Origin: Vanessa cardui
Taxonomy: Eukaryota > Arthropoda > Insecta > Lepidoptera > Nymphalidae
Direction: 5' to 3'
DNA length: 64,000 nucleotides
Assembly (NCBI RefSeq): GCF_905220365.1
Contig: NC_061132.1
Span: 3,906,001-3,970,000 of the forward strand
Part shown: positions 23,650 through 36,189 of the stretch, in pieces
How positions within the stretch are numbered: the first letter of the stretch is position 1
Layout of the letters: each line of letters starts with the position of its first letter
Translations under genes and position numbers: made by a program
The notes under the pieces: model-generated
What the model was told of the DNA's origin: nothing
Databases searched by the model: none
What the model saw: only the letters and a program-made list of their open reading frames with translations

Positions 23650-24255
23650 TAGGTTATCCAGTAATAAATAAAAATTTTAACAAAAAGAAAAACCGACTTC
23701 AAACAAAACACTATTTTAAAACAAATGAATATGCACGAAAAAGTAATAAAAATAATTGCGTATTCAACATATTTTTTAGAGTCTTCCTAAGTGAAATGAA
23801 ATGAAAAATATTAGACTACTTAAAAGTCGATTAACGATTATATCATGTAGTTATAATTATTGTTATATTTGGAGTCGGTGTCAGCCAATAAAACCCTACA
23901 GTATATCTATCAAAAAACAATACGAGAATACTTTAACAAATATGTTTTTTACAAATTACCTTTTACACAATAATATACTGGATCAATCAAGGGGCTCGTA
24001 TCGCTTCTTTCTTTTGATTGTTGGGGCAAGGGCACCGTGGCTGACACCGGCTCCAAATATACCAATAACTATAACTATATTATATAATCGTAAATCGACT
24101 TTTAAGTAGTCTAATATTTTTCATTTCATTTTACTTAGGAGGACTCTAAAAAATATGTTGAATACGCAATTATTTTTATTACTTTTTCGTGCATATTCAT
24201 TTGTTTTAAAATAGTGTTTCGTCGGTTTTTCTTTTTGTTAAAATTTTTATTTATT
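23650..24255. repeat. Foldback segment with arms of about 230-240 bp
   Basis: The left arm from about 23650 to 23893 is almost the reverse complement of the right arm from about 24020 to 24255. Paired words include GACTACTTAAAAGTCGATTA / AATCGACTTTTAAGTAGTC and GAGTCGGTGTCAGCC / GGCTGACACCGGCTC. The spacer is about 130 bases. RNA or single-stranded DNA from it would form a very long hairpin. Confidence 0.8.
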
Positions 24256-25370
24256 TTTTGATTTTAAGCTGATGACTAACTATTTTTTTAATATAGATAG
24301 ATTAAGCGTTCCATTTATATGAGTCAGAAACTACTTCGAGGACAATTTCAAAGGAAACTTGCGAATAAAGCAAAAATAGACTTTCGAAAATGCGGATTTA
24401 ATACGTCACGCGGCGTAAACTACAAGGATCCCTCGAAAGAGCTGTAATCGAACTCAGCAAAAAAACTTTGAAAAAGACCAACTATATTTCGTACATCATA
24501 TTATGACATCACATCACATACACAAAATTTGATTAAAGATAGTAAGAAATTCTGCCCCATATCGCACCCTAACTGTGAGCCGTATAGGAGTTCCATCACT
24601 ACATAGTATAAAACAAAGTCGCTTTCTCTGTCCCTATATCTTTAAATCTACGCAACGGATTTTGATGCGGTTTTTTTTTAAATATAGTGTGATTCAAGGG
24701 GAAGGTTTGTGTATATAATACATGAACAATATAGTAAAGAAACACTGATAATTTTAGAAGTTTGCGATGTGATGTCGTAAATAAAAAAATTCTGTATTAT
24801 ATTTAGTATCAGTATTGCACCCGTGCGAAGCCGGGGTGGGTAGCTAGTTGATTATAATATTCGACTATGATAATTACATAAACATAACCACATTACGGAA
24901 GGTGACTCAAATATCCAAATAACCTATAAATAAAAGATTCGACTGAGTATCGCTAACGTGCTCCTCAGAATTTTCCGTTCCCTTCCGTTCCGTTCCCTTC
25001 CGTTCCGTTACTTTGTCATGGATCCTGTGCTCAGAACCTTACCAAACTTTCACCAAATTACCGTTGAAGTATATATTTTATAATAAAAAAAGAATTATCA
25101 AAATTGGTTAACGTGATTTTCAGTTATTCACCGATTTGTCGCGCATATACATAATGCAAATTTAAGACTTATGTCGTTTTCATATGGATACCATCATCGG
25201 AAAAAAATTTAAAAAAAATGGCACCCCACGGGAAGCACTACCTTTCAAACAAAAAAAAAATATCAAAATCGGTCCACCGAGTGAAAAGTTATGAGGTAAC
25301 AAACATAAAAAAAAAAAAAAAAAATACAGACGAATTGATAACCTCCTCCTTTTGGAAGTCGGTTGAAAAT
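23650..25370 (-). repeat. AACCGACTTC-type repeat, copy 1 (about 1.7 kb)
   Basis: One end is AAAAACCGACTTCAAACAAA near 23690. The other, inverted, is CAACCGACTTCCAAAAGGAG at about 25350-25369. Internal landmarks are a foldback at 23650-24255, CCCGTGCGAAGCCGGGGTGG near 24820, and TCACCAAATTACCGTTGAAG near 25050. Copies at 39908-42905 and 55557-57005 are in the opposite orientation. It has no coding capacity that I can see. It is widespread in lepidopteran sequences, but I do not know its formal class. Confidence 0.75.
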
Positions 25371-25433
25371 TGGATGAAAGGGTATAATCATTTATAATAT
25401 CATATCATTATATCAATTATATATAAATATTCA

Positions 25434-25790
25434 GGAGATTCCTGCATCCATAGGACTGACTGGAACAAAGAAAAAATAACAAAAGCGCGCGAAATCGAAT
25501 AAAGCCGCTATTTTTTATTTTAGGCGCGGACACTAAGTGAAACGAGCGTGACTTGTAATTTGTTAAAAATGTTCATTGTGTTTATTTTGGATTCGTCAGT
25601 TCATCTGAGTCAGTAGGTAGCTATAATATGTATGATTTGTAGATTTATTTATGCTTAGATAAATTCAAAGTTTGAACAATTTTTTGTTTGGTAGTAATTT
25701 GTTTAAAGTAATTAAAATTCTAGTGTTTTTTAATCTATTTCACTTTTGAATGCTAAATATATATTATTGCATTTAAACGATAGACGCCTA
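25434..25790 (+). repeat. Dispersed repeat shared with 31005-31300
   Basis: It starts near GGAGATTCCTGCATCCATAG and includes AAAGCGCGCGAAATCGAATA and GACTTGTAATTTGTTAAAA, all of which recur in intron 2 of A3. Related starting words also occur near 8143. Non-coding, class unknown. Confidence 0.6.
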
Positions 25791-25849
25791 TAATAAAGAA
25801 GTATTTCTAACAATATATGTTAGAAATGCTTCTTTTTTTATGTGATAGG

Positions 25850-28800
25850 TGGCAAACGAGCTGGAGGCTCACCTGATGGAAAGTGACTACCACCGCCCAT
25901 GGACATCTGCAGCACCAGGGGGCTTGCAGGTGCGTTGCCGGCCTTTAAGAAAGGAGTACGCTCTTTTCTTTAAGGTTCCCATGTCGTATCGGTTCGGAAA
26001 AACCGCCGGCGAAAGCTGGTTCCACAAAGTGGTTGTGCGAGGCAGAAAATGTCTAAGAAATCGCGCTGTTGTCGATTTTCGGACATCAAGGTGGTGCGGA
26101 TGAAACTTGGAATTTTGACGAGATGTCCGATGGTGAAATTCAGTAGCCGGGATTAATCCGAACAATTCCTCGGAACATTCCCCGTGAAAAATTCGGTAGA
26201 TGATGCAGAGTGATCCAACATCTCTACGCAAATTTAAAGAATCAAGGAGATCGGAAAGGGCTTGATCGTCGATAACTCGAACCGCTCTACGTTGGATGCG
26301 GTCAAATGGAAGGAGCTGGTACTGGGAAGCACCCGCCCAGAGGTGAGAGCAGTATTCCATGTGAGGCCGAATTTGCGCCTTGTAAAGTTTTAAGCGATGG
26401 GCCGACGTGAAATACTGTCTCGCCTTGCTGAGCACACCGAGTTTTTTTGAAGCCAATTTGGCTTTGCCTTCCAATTGACCGCGGAACTGAACGAGGCTCC
26501 AAATATCAACTCCAAGTATTCCGATACTACCTGTAGCTGCTATCGAGATGTTTTCAAATCGTGGAGATACGACAAATGGTGTTTTTTTAGCGGTTAACGC
26601 GCAAATTTGCGTCTTTTTGGGGTTGAAATGGAATAAATTTAGCCGGCCCCAGTTCGAGACTTCGTTTAAAGAAAACTCGATTTCAGACACAAGTTTGTTC
26701 CAGTTTTCTTCGACGTTTTCCCGAGAAATATTAGCGCGGCCGGTTTATAATTTGTCAACGGTACTGTCGTCTGCATAGCAATGAATGTTCCCGATTTGCA
26801 ACAAGTCATTGATATGCAGAAGAAACAGAGTGGGTGATAGAACGCAGCCTTGTGGAACACCAGCATTGACGAATTTTAAGTCAGAACATGCACCGTCGAC
26901 AACGACCTTGATGCTCCGATCTGCCAAAAAGCTGGTAATTCAATTGCATAATTTCCCGTGAATCCCATAGAAAGGAAGCTTCGAAAGAAGCGCTTTGTGA
27001 CATACGCGATCGAAAGTCTTCGCTATGTCCAAACTGACTGCTAATGACTCCCCCTTGCTCTAAACTGATTCAGCCCATCTATGAGTAAGGTAAACAAGAT
27101 GACCACCGGCTGAGCGACCCCGACGGAAACCGTACTGGCGATAGCTAATCAGCTGGTTTTCCTCTAGATAACGCAGGAGCTGGCAGTTAATAAGGGACTC
27201 CATTATCTTGGAGAGCAAGGAGGTGACGGTTATAGGCCTATAATTGGCAGAATCTGAGCGGTTGCCTTTTTTAGGGATTGGATGCACCTAAGCAGTCTTC
27301 AAGAAGTTCGAGACGACGCCTAATGCTTGCCAGTTCGGGAGCACATGTCCGTAGCACTATTGGAGGGATGCCATCGGGTCCACTCGACTCGTGAATGTCC
27401 AAAGAAAGAAGTGCTTTTCGAACTGTACTTTACCGAAATTTAACCCCCGGCATCGTCGTATCACACCGCGGGATTGATGGTAGTGACTTTCCTCGGACCT
27501 CGACCCTAAAGATCGGCCTTCTCCTTCGCGGTATGGGCCAATGACTGACCGTCCCTGTGCAAAATGGAAAGGAAGGCCGACAGCAATTCCCTAAGACAGA
27601 CTTAGCGAGAGACCAGAACGCACGTGTTCCTGAAGGGAAGCGCACCAGTCCCTCGCCAATTCTGCCAATGTACTTCGACTTTGCCTGAGCAATCACGTTT
27701 TTGAAAGACCTAGAAGCAGAGTTGTATTTCTTTCTGAATGTGCTGGCATCACTATTCCCATTTTCGGGGAGAAGCCGTTTTACAGAAACGACCAAACCAG
27801 GGCTGGGACTTGCCACCAATGGGAGCAGAATATGGAATGAAAAGTTCCATACCCTGAAGCACCACATCGGCGACAGAGTCAGCAACAATGCTCGGATCAT
27901 CCATCGAAAAACAAACCCACCCCCATGGGTAAGATGCAAAGAAGGACCGCATCCCATCCCAATCTGCTGACTTGTAGTGCCACACGCGACGGCAGCCCAC
28001 GAAACGAGGTCTTGAGTACCGTGTAACCGGCACTGTACTCCGGACGAGACAGTGGTCCGACGAGCCCAGAGGGGGATCGACGACAATCTGATAGCCATCC
28101 GGATGCGAAGTCAGCAGAAGGTCCAATGGGGAAGGTGTATGTTCCTCCACGTCTGGTATTCGCGTTGGCGAGGTAACCAGTTGTGTCAAATCATATGCCA
28201 AAGCGAAGTCGAGAACAGATCTACCCGCATGATCAGTGGTGCGTGATCCAAGCCACTCTGTATGATGGGCATTGAAATCGCCCAGAATCAGAAAATCTCT
28301 GCGGATGGAGTCTGCTGCAGCACTGAATCTGTAGCCAATTGGACGTGCTCAACCAGTCGGTTGGTTTCGGCATTACCGCTATGGGACCTATAAAGGCACG
28401 CGTAGATTCGCGGATGGTCCTCGTAGTCTACGCACAGCCAGATAATTGATAGGTCCTGCCCTTCAAAGCTGCCGAGGCGTCGAGAGATATAATCTCTGAC
28501 GTAAACGCATACCCCAGTTCGTGGCACAAAAGTATGCTCCAATTTGTACCAGGGGTAAGAGAGAAAAGACGTATCGGCAGGAGAAGATATCTAGGTCTCG
28601 GTGTGAGAAAAAATAAAACAACTTGCTTGCCACGGATTTGTCAACGACTGAATTTTTTATTACAACAAAAGAACGAACGAACATTACTTCACATAGCTGC
28701 CAAAAGATGGCGTTCGTGTTGTTGTGATGGCGGTGTGTTCGTGTGCCTATCGATATTTAGTTATTTACAATACTCGGTAAGAGAGAGCAAGGCCGGCTTC

Positions 28801-29195
28801 GCCGTCTCAAGGTGTAAGTGAACGGCATTCAAGTTGGAGTTGAGTCCCCTTATGTTGCAGAAATCCACAGCGAGTGTGGTAGGGGTTGCCTTATGATGCC
28901 TACTCCGCTTGCCCCGAACAGTGGCGAGCGCAAAATTGACCCCCCCCCCCCAGAATTCGGAGGGCAGCCTGGACATCCCTGCTCAGGTGGTGTACGTCCT
29001 GAGCATGGATGCCCAGGGAGGGATTCTCCACCGCAGTCGCTGATGGTATCCTCCTAGGGTAATGTCACCAAATTCTGTACAACCACGTTTTGGGGGGAGA
29101 GGGATCGGGCCTCCGGAACTCTCACTTACCGGACGAAACGAGTGGTACTTCCCCGGGCGTGCCGGCCCATTCGACTGCACTACCACTATAAAATT
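25850..29195 (-). mobile_element. Jockey/CR1-like LINE, long but inactive
   Basis: On the minus strand the order is a GC-rich 5' region (about 28980-29195), the start of an APE endonuclease (28976-28761, CNIRGLNSNLNAVHLH), more endonuclease (28542-28288), its C-terminal SSDHCLV motif (28201-27752), and the linker. Reverse transcriptase follows: PIPKKGNRSDSANYRPI at 27287-27060, then GVPQGCVLSP and the catalytic YADD at 26927-26745, then the C-terminal domain at 26690-25887. The frame breaks several times and stops lie between the domains, so no full polyprotein can be made. The short copies at 2284, 3380, 29735, 43555, 44150 and 60895 match it piece by piece. Clade call (Jockey superfamily, possibly CR1) is from memory of similar lepidopteran elements. 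Confidence 0.85.
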
Positions 29196-30233
29196 CTTCA
29201 TTTTAATACATTTATATCATAATTATATCTTTATTAAACTCATATATTTTAGTGTATCCGATTTCATGAAAGTGTAATCGATTTTAGAACGTCATTGATA
29301 TGGCTGTATAAAATAATACAAGACGATTTCCCGCGTAAACTGATTATTAAAAAAAAGAAAAGAGAATCGCGCATGTAATGACAATTTTATTAATTTAATT
29401 TGATTTTTAACTTCAGGACAATAATATTTTATAAAAATAAACCAAATATGTAAAAATGAATATTCATTCTACTGGTGTAGTAATTAATACACCACGTTTT
29501 GTGGATCGGCGTGGGTAAAATATAAGTAAGCTTCGCTTATTATTTTTTAGGGTCTAGTCAGACACAAATATATGTTGATATTGAATAATATTGAAGCCTG
29601 TGTAAACATAATCAAGTTGATTCACTGTTATTTTAAATTTAAAGACTAACCTATAAATATTTACATTCAAATATAATATGAAAATGCAGCCTCGTTCACA
29701 TGTCTTGAAAGTAAACTCGTTAATGTTTCATTACTTAGAGGCCGGCAACGCACTCTACGCCGCGCTGGTGCAGATGTACACGGGTGGAGGTGGTAACTCT
29801 CAATCAGGTGAGCCTCCAACGCTTTTCCACCCGTTACATAAAAGGAAAAAGTCAAATCAAACATCAGCAGTTACCTCATGTTATTACTATACTTAACTCT
29901 AATTGTTTTCAAGTCAACATTAACTGTAAAGGGACGCTTGAAATATCCTAAGTAAACCTAGAAATTTCGCTAGGTTTGACTTTTTGAGATATCAAGTTTA
30001 ATTATCATTTAACTACAATAATAGTGTTTATTAGAACGAGTAAATAAAAAACCCAAGTTAGGGTCATTGTTTTTATTAGGATCCTTTTTTTATGGTCTAA
30101 TGGGACAAGTAATGACGTTTTGATTCAAATAGATCATACACTCTTAAATATATCGTCTAATACATCCAACAAGCCCTTTACAAATTCGTGTCTGATATTT
30201 TCTTAAGCTGAGAACGCGTGCTCTGCTTCTCGT
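29196..30233. other. Intergenic between LINE and A3
   Basis: AT-rich. It contains a LINE 3' scrap at 29735-29850 and, close to A3, a 3' flank like that of A1 and A2. No gene. Confidence 0.5.
29735..29850 (-). mobile_element. LINE 3'-end scrap
   Basis: The plus strand reads GAGGCCGGCAACGCACTCTA and TCAGGTGAGCCTCCAACGC, the reverse complement of the 3' end of the element at 25850. A strongly 5'-truncated copy. Confidence 0.6.
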
Positions 30234-32280
30234 TTAAGTTTTTAAATGATGAAATTGCAACAACACAATCGTGTACGTGGTGTACACGCCGATGAGAGAC
30301 AGCACCAGCGACAAGTTGACGGCGAAGATGCGCCAGACGGTGAAGTTCATCGGACAGATTTCGAGGAATTTGATTCCGTCCAAAATTTTTTTGCGCAGCG
30401 CGTCATCTGGAAATAATGTATAATCACATACACGCCTTTGTGCAAATCCCTCTGTGTTGATACGATATTCTACCGCCAAACAGTAATGTGTAGTATTGTT
30501 GTGCTACGGTTCGAAGTATATCTAAAGGCCAAAAACGACATCTTGTTGGATTTACAATACGTCTAGGGAATCATTAAGGCATACGTCGAATTACTTGTAT
30601 GTGTTATAGTAAAAGTAAGAAAATAAAAAATACGTCATATTTTAAAAACACTAGCCAGACTGGAAACTACTACTCATAGGAGGATGGATTCATTGTGTAA
30701 ATTCAGAAATGAGGATGTGTGACTAACTCAATATGAAAGCATTGGTCTTACTATTACAAACTCTGTATCGTTTGATCATATTAGCTTTAATCTTATCCGC
30801 TTCAGCGCTTCCCAATTCCCCAAAAACAGCCGGAACACATGGCAGAACGATATTGAGAAATACTTCAATAGTAAACATAGAAGTGAACTGTAAAGAAAAG
30901 ACCACAGATATTTTAATTTTAAAATCATTTGCTAGATGGTAAACTATAAAATTGTTTATTTAAATATTCAATTGAATTGAATTAATATATAACATGTATA
31001 TATTTAGTGGGTTCCTTTCTCCATAGAAAAAAAAGCGCGAAATCGAATTTAGCCGCCACTTTTTATTAAGGTCGTTACGGGCTTGACTTGTAATTTGTTA
31101 AAAGTGTGTGTGTGTTGTGTGTAATAACTTGGATTCGTCTGATTACCTGAGTAAGCAGTTTGCTTTAATACGTATGATTTGGTGATTTATTTATGTTAAG
31201 ATAAATTCAAAGCTTCAAAATATTTTTTTGTTGTACATATTTTACAGTCATTTAAATTCTTGGCTTTATAAATCAATTTCATTTTTGTACGCTACATTTT
31301 TATATTATTGCATTTAAACACCAAAATGTCATATTGCTACAAACTCTTGCCATAAATAATAAATCGTTAGCACTTACTTCAGATTTTATGTTCCGACTAA
31401 CAACGTCAACAGTACTAAGCAGAGCAATGAAACAAGTCGGTAAGGCCATCACCATCTGAAATAGCGTTAGTGACACGTCATTAGTTATTTGGAAATTCAA
31501 GATTGTCTGTGAATATAAGTTTACTATTCTGCATAAAAGTCGTTAAATGTTATCGATTCAAACTTGTTTTCATATACTTACCATCAACTTCGGCGCGTTG
31601 CCAATATTCTTGATACTTTGCAGTAATCTGCTATAAATTAGCAAATGTTCAACTAATTTCATGCTTGACAATTCGACTTGTGTTTCGCTTTCAGGATTTG
31701 AAGTGCTAGCAAAGTTATTCATCGCTATTCTAAGAGATTTCAAGCGAACCCACAATATTTCGAACATCAGCATTCTGGTCATGTGGTTTAAATGTAATGA
31801 CAACAACATAAGCGTGTTTGTTACATATAGGTTTACTCCAAACTGATTGAAAGGATGAGGCCATGTTAACATAATTCGTTAATATAATTTAATAACTCCG
31901 ATGAATATAGAAACACAGAATCGTACTTTAGATCTTTCTATCTTAACGAGTCCCGACGGATCGACCTTGTCCGATTCTTCCAAGTAAGTGAATACATTTT
32001 CTCCGTCACTCATCACGGACACCACAAGCGAAAGAATCAAATTCACTATTTTGAGGATAATTATAATGAACGCACCATATTGTTTCGCTAACATGAATTC
32101 ATTGATACTGAAGTACAACAAAACTATTGAAAATACTACACAATAAACCTTAGCAACAACAGCGAATGCTAAGCTGTTGTGAAATTTTGAGTAACATCCT
32201 AAAATTAGACGAGTCGTCATAATTAACTTTATTATATTATAATCGATTTTATTAATTTTATTACATTTCTGACTGGGCAT
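30234..32280 (-). pseudogene. Gustatory receptor A3, one in-frame stop
   Basis: Four-exon GR of subfamily A with exons 31582-32280, 31378-31455, 30752-30887 and 30234-30406. Splice sites and phases are as in A1. Exon 1 is 699 nt, one codon shorter than in A1, and contains TAA at 31879-31881 just after RFCVSIFIGV, where A2 has VLLSLYRI. The reading frame continues unbroken on the far side, and exons 2-4 are fully open, ending with TYTIVLLQF. I start it at 32280 (MPSQKCNKIN). An in-frame ATG at 32376 also exists, but it lies in what is the TATA box region of A1 and A2. It is a very young pseudogene, a null allele, or a readthrough gene. Confidence 0.85.
31005..31300 (+). repeat. Dispersed repeat in intron 2 of A3
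   Basis: It shares GCGCGAAATCGAATTTAGCC, GACTTGTAATTTGTTAAAA and GGATTCGTCTGATTACCTGA-like words with 25434-25790. It makes this intron longer than in A1. Confidence 0.6.
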
Positions 32281-32376
32281 TCTGGATTTAAAATACTCTT
32301 GTCTGAGTTCTGTTCCGATACTAAATATGTCAGGCATAAAACATAAGGCCATTATCATATTAGTGCCTTTATCCAT

Positions 32377-33552
32377 ACAATAATTAATAATTCAGGCAGT
32401 ATTAATCAAATTAATGTCAGAACAGAACGGAGTTTGTTTAGTGAATACAATTATGCTAACGGCATTTGTCTAGTCAGTCGAGTAAATAGACTTTCAAGGA
32501 TGACTGTTTCGATTGAGGATTCGTTAAGATTATTTATTTGATTTATGAAGAAAAATTGTTTTATTATTTAATGCGAGCCTGTGTTAATAATGTAATCTTT
32601 AGATCTTTCTTTTCTTGTCTTGTTTATTAAATTTTGTATATTTTTATAGTTGTTATGTATAATAGGGATTTGAGCTTAAGCACCTTTAAAATGCATCAAT
32701 TGCGTCTACAGACTGGGTGAACTACACTAGGTGTCTTCGATTCTTCTACATATACATATATACATATACGTATTCTCTAATTTGTCGAAGAACACAGCTA
32801 AAAAATATCGACCTTACAGTTTGTGTATCGATTCGAAGTCATTCAACGCATGTGGCACTGTGTAATAGGAGACTTTCTTAGAGTACGTCGCAGTACAATA
32901 ATAAAAAACAGGAAACATGAAGGTACAGAAAAATGTGCACATTGTTTTATAATTTGCTAGAGACCCACCCGGATTCGCACCGGTTCAATGCTAATACGAA
33001 ATATCCTATAGAATGTCCAAGAATGTCTACAATTTTTTTTTCATTAGACAATACACAACTGGCACGTTCCGACGTTTGAAATCTGTAATATCTTCGAAAA
33101 TATTCATTTAAATTACATGCTGTGAAGGGCAATTTTGATCTAGATTAAATGCCCAATGTATTTAAGATACTTAAATACATAAGGGTATTGCTTAAAATAT
33201 CTTCGAAAACAAGCCTAGTTATATAATAATTAGAAGCTTATTTAATTAAAGAGACCCTTTGAACGTGTACAATAATGTACTACATTATTTTGATCTATCT
33301 CGTAGTGTTCCACCAGTGTTTGCAATGTAAGCGCAAAAAATATCTGTATTTACGACATTCACTCAATCTCTAAAATAATCAGTGTTTCTCTTATTTATGT
33401 AGTGCTATTACAAATAAAAACCATCTTCTCGAATCAATCTATCTATGGAAAAAAACCGCATCAAAATCCGTTGTGTAAAATTTAAAGTCTAAGCATAAAT
33501 AGAGACAAACAGTGCTCAGGGTCTTTGTTATATAGTATTTTTTTTATAATCT
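32377..33552. other. Intergenic between A3 and E2
   Basis: The part next to A3 is homologous to the A1 and A2 upstream regions. Near 32950-33020 and 33310-33510 there are decayed pieces of the middle of the AACCGACTTC-type repeat (CCCACCCGGATTCGCACCGG; AAACCGCATCAAAATCCGTT). No gene. Confidence 0.5.
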
Positions 33553-36126
33553 TCAATTTTGACCAGTCGAGTTATTGTAAAGTTGGCTCGTATTTTCGTT
33601 TTGGTCTCCATATTGCAAAATTATAACCAAGTATGTTATCAAACCGCCAAATAACTGAAAAAGAAAACATAAATTTGCAATCAACAATATTACAGGAACC
33701 ATCTGTCTCATTTCGAACGTTTTCTTAAGTATTTAAAAAACAGATCTGCGTTTTCTCTTCTATGTTTTATATCATACTATACAAAAGCATAATATAATTA
33801 TATTGGATCCATAAATAAAGACTACACAGACACAGAATTAATTTTAACTTCGAAAATTAATAGCTATTATACGAAATCCGAAGTATTAAATTTTTGATTT
33901 TTCAGAATCGGATACTTTATGTTTTAAATACACCCTTACTTTAGTTACTTATAAACAGGAAGTGAAACTTTTTAATATATTTAGGAAGATAAAATGTTTA
34001 CTTTATAAGAAATTTTCAAAATAAACCATCCGTCAAACTAGAGCCATACGCGATGGTATGATCAACTGAATTGATTGTTGTCTTTGAAGTTGAATGCACC
34101 TTCACCATAAGCGGTCTGTCAATAGTGAACATGCTGAGCGGCGAGTAGCTCGTGTTGCTCAGTATTAGGATCCGAGAGAACAGCTCCAGCTCATGTTCCA
34201 CCTCTCTTTCGTTTTCCTTGGACTTTCCACGGATGATCAAGTTGTGAGTTCTTTGTATCTGTCAATATGACACTGCTTATCAAATGTCTTCATTCGTCTC
34301 GCAGAGAAGATTGGGACTCTACTGCACTACACCGATATATAATATATGGTATCATCCTAGAAATGCTAGTTTGTTATGTATTTAAAAGTAGATCAATAGA
34401 ATTTCTCAAGACTTATATCAGGGATCAATCCAAAAAAAAAAAGTATCTATGCTAGCCAAATATTAAAAAAAAAGCATATTATTGAAAATTTGTACTCAAT
34501 AATTCAACTTGGATAAGACACCCACACGGTCTACGAATACTCTATTGGATGATATCAATAATACATTTACTCACCTCATAATGTGTCCGATGAAATTTTT
34601 CAATATAGTATATGATAAAAGTTATAATACACATACTCCAAATGCTATAAACAATAATAATGTAACTCATAGATATTGTCATTGTTGAGTCTGTAAGGAA
34701 ACATGTGTTTTTATTAATAAAATTTAACAGTTACTTAATATATTCGTACTGGGATTTTTTTGAAAAAGATGAAATGGAAACGGTATGATTCGCAAGATGC
34801 TTTTTAGTGAAACGAAAACACAGAGAAAAAAAATTAACGAAGATACGGATTTCGGAAAAACAGCAAGTCAGCACCGAGTGCAATCTATGGGATTGCAACG
34901 TGAGGTGTACGTGTTGCTGAAGCCACTGTCATATTATTCAGATCAGTTAAAGGTAATAATCAAGAATTACAAGTAAACCACGAGAAACTATGACGACGGA
35001 AGCAAAGTAGAAATTAATACAACGAGTATTAATGTGAAACGTGATATCCAAAGTAATGCAGTTTCAGTGGGTTTGCTGTTTTGAATAGTTGAGCATATGT
35101 TTTGGAAAATTACATATAAAATAGATAAAATAAGTATAACTCTATGCTTACTTGAAATTACCGTAGTAATAATGCTGTAAAGTTTTAACTCCAATTGAAT
35201 TGCCGTGTATAGGATCGCCAGCACCATGCTAACGCCTTCGGCTCTTGTGGTCCGCGCAACTACTTTGCATATAAATACATAATATATTGCTATTTCGCGA
35301 ATGATATGTGGAAAACTTTCTTCTGCGCCTATTTTTAAAACAAGTAAGAAAATTTACAAGATTTTTTAGATCTATTCTACACGTATAATGAAATCGTAAC
35401 TGATCGAAATCTGTATATAATTATTTAGAACAAATATCACAGGGGGTATTTATTAACGCAATAGATCATATAACTATGATTTTTGTCTGTTTATCTGTTC
35501 GTTTTTTTAATCTATTTGGATGCGGTTTTGACTGATGTATTGTTGCAACCTTGGAATAAAATATTGCGTTTGTTTTATTCAGACCGGTTCGCAAATAACA
35601 ATGATACGATTTAAAGAAAATATATCTAACTATTTATTGAAAAGTTATCGTCAAATTGATTTGATTGTCACTTTGGTTAACTATAATCTTTAAAACCGTA
35701 TGATGAAAGGTTAGGATATGATTTTGTTGGATAGAAGAATATGTTATAGGTTAGGTTAGACAAAAATCTACCACCGGTTCGGTACCAGCTTGAGAAGAAC
35801 CAGCGAAAGAAACTCAGCAATATTTTTAAATAACATTTTTTATAACTACTCATAGTATAACTTCATACAATAACAATGAATATGTATTCGTTATTTGAAA
35901 CAGCCTCGATGTGGTCGTCTTAACCCCAAGGTTTGCAATCAACTAAGAAGTAATAAGTGTTGTGATACCCTTTAGCACACAAATGCTCTTTAACAATACC
36001 GGTGAACATTTTAAATATTATTGCTAAGAATCCTTCGTAATCTGTTCCTTAACTCGGTAGCTACGATGACACGAAAACACAGCAAGCATATCCGTGAAAC
36101 TTGTAACAGCTATCAGCTTTACTATG

Positions 36127-36189
<63 letters not shown>

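Noticed and set aside
32281..32376. A3 starting at 32376 (32 extra residues)
   Set aside because: The ATG falls at the position of the TATA box of A1 and A2, and the intervening frame is not kept in those genes.
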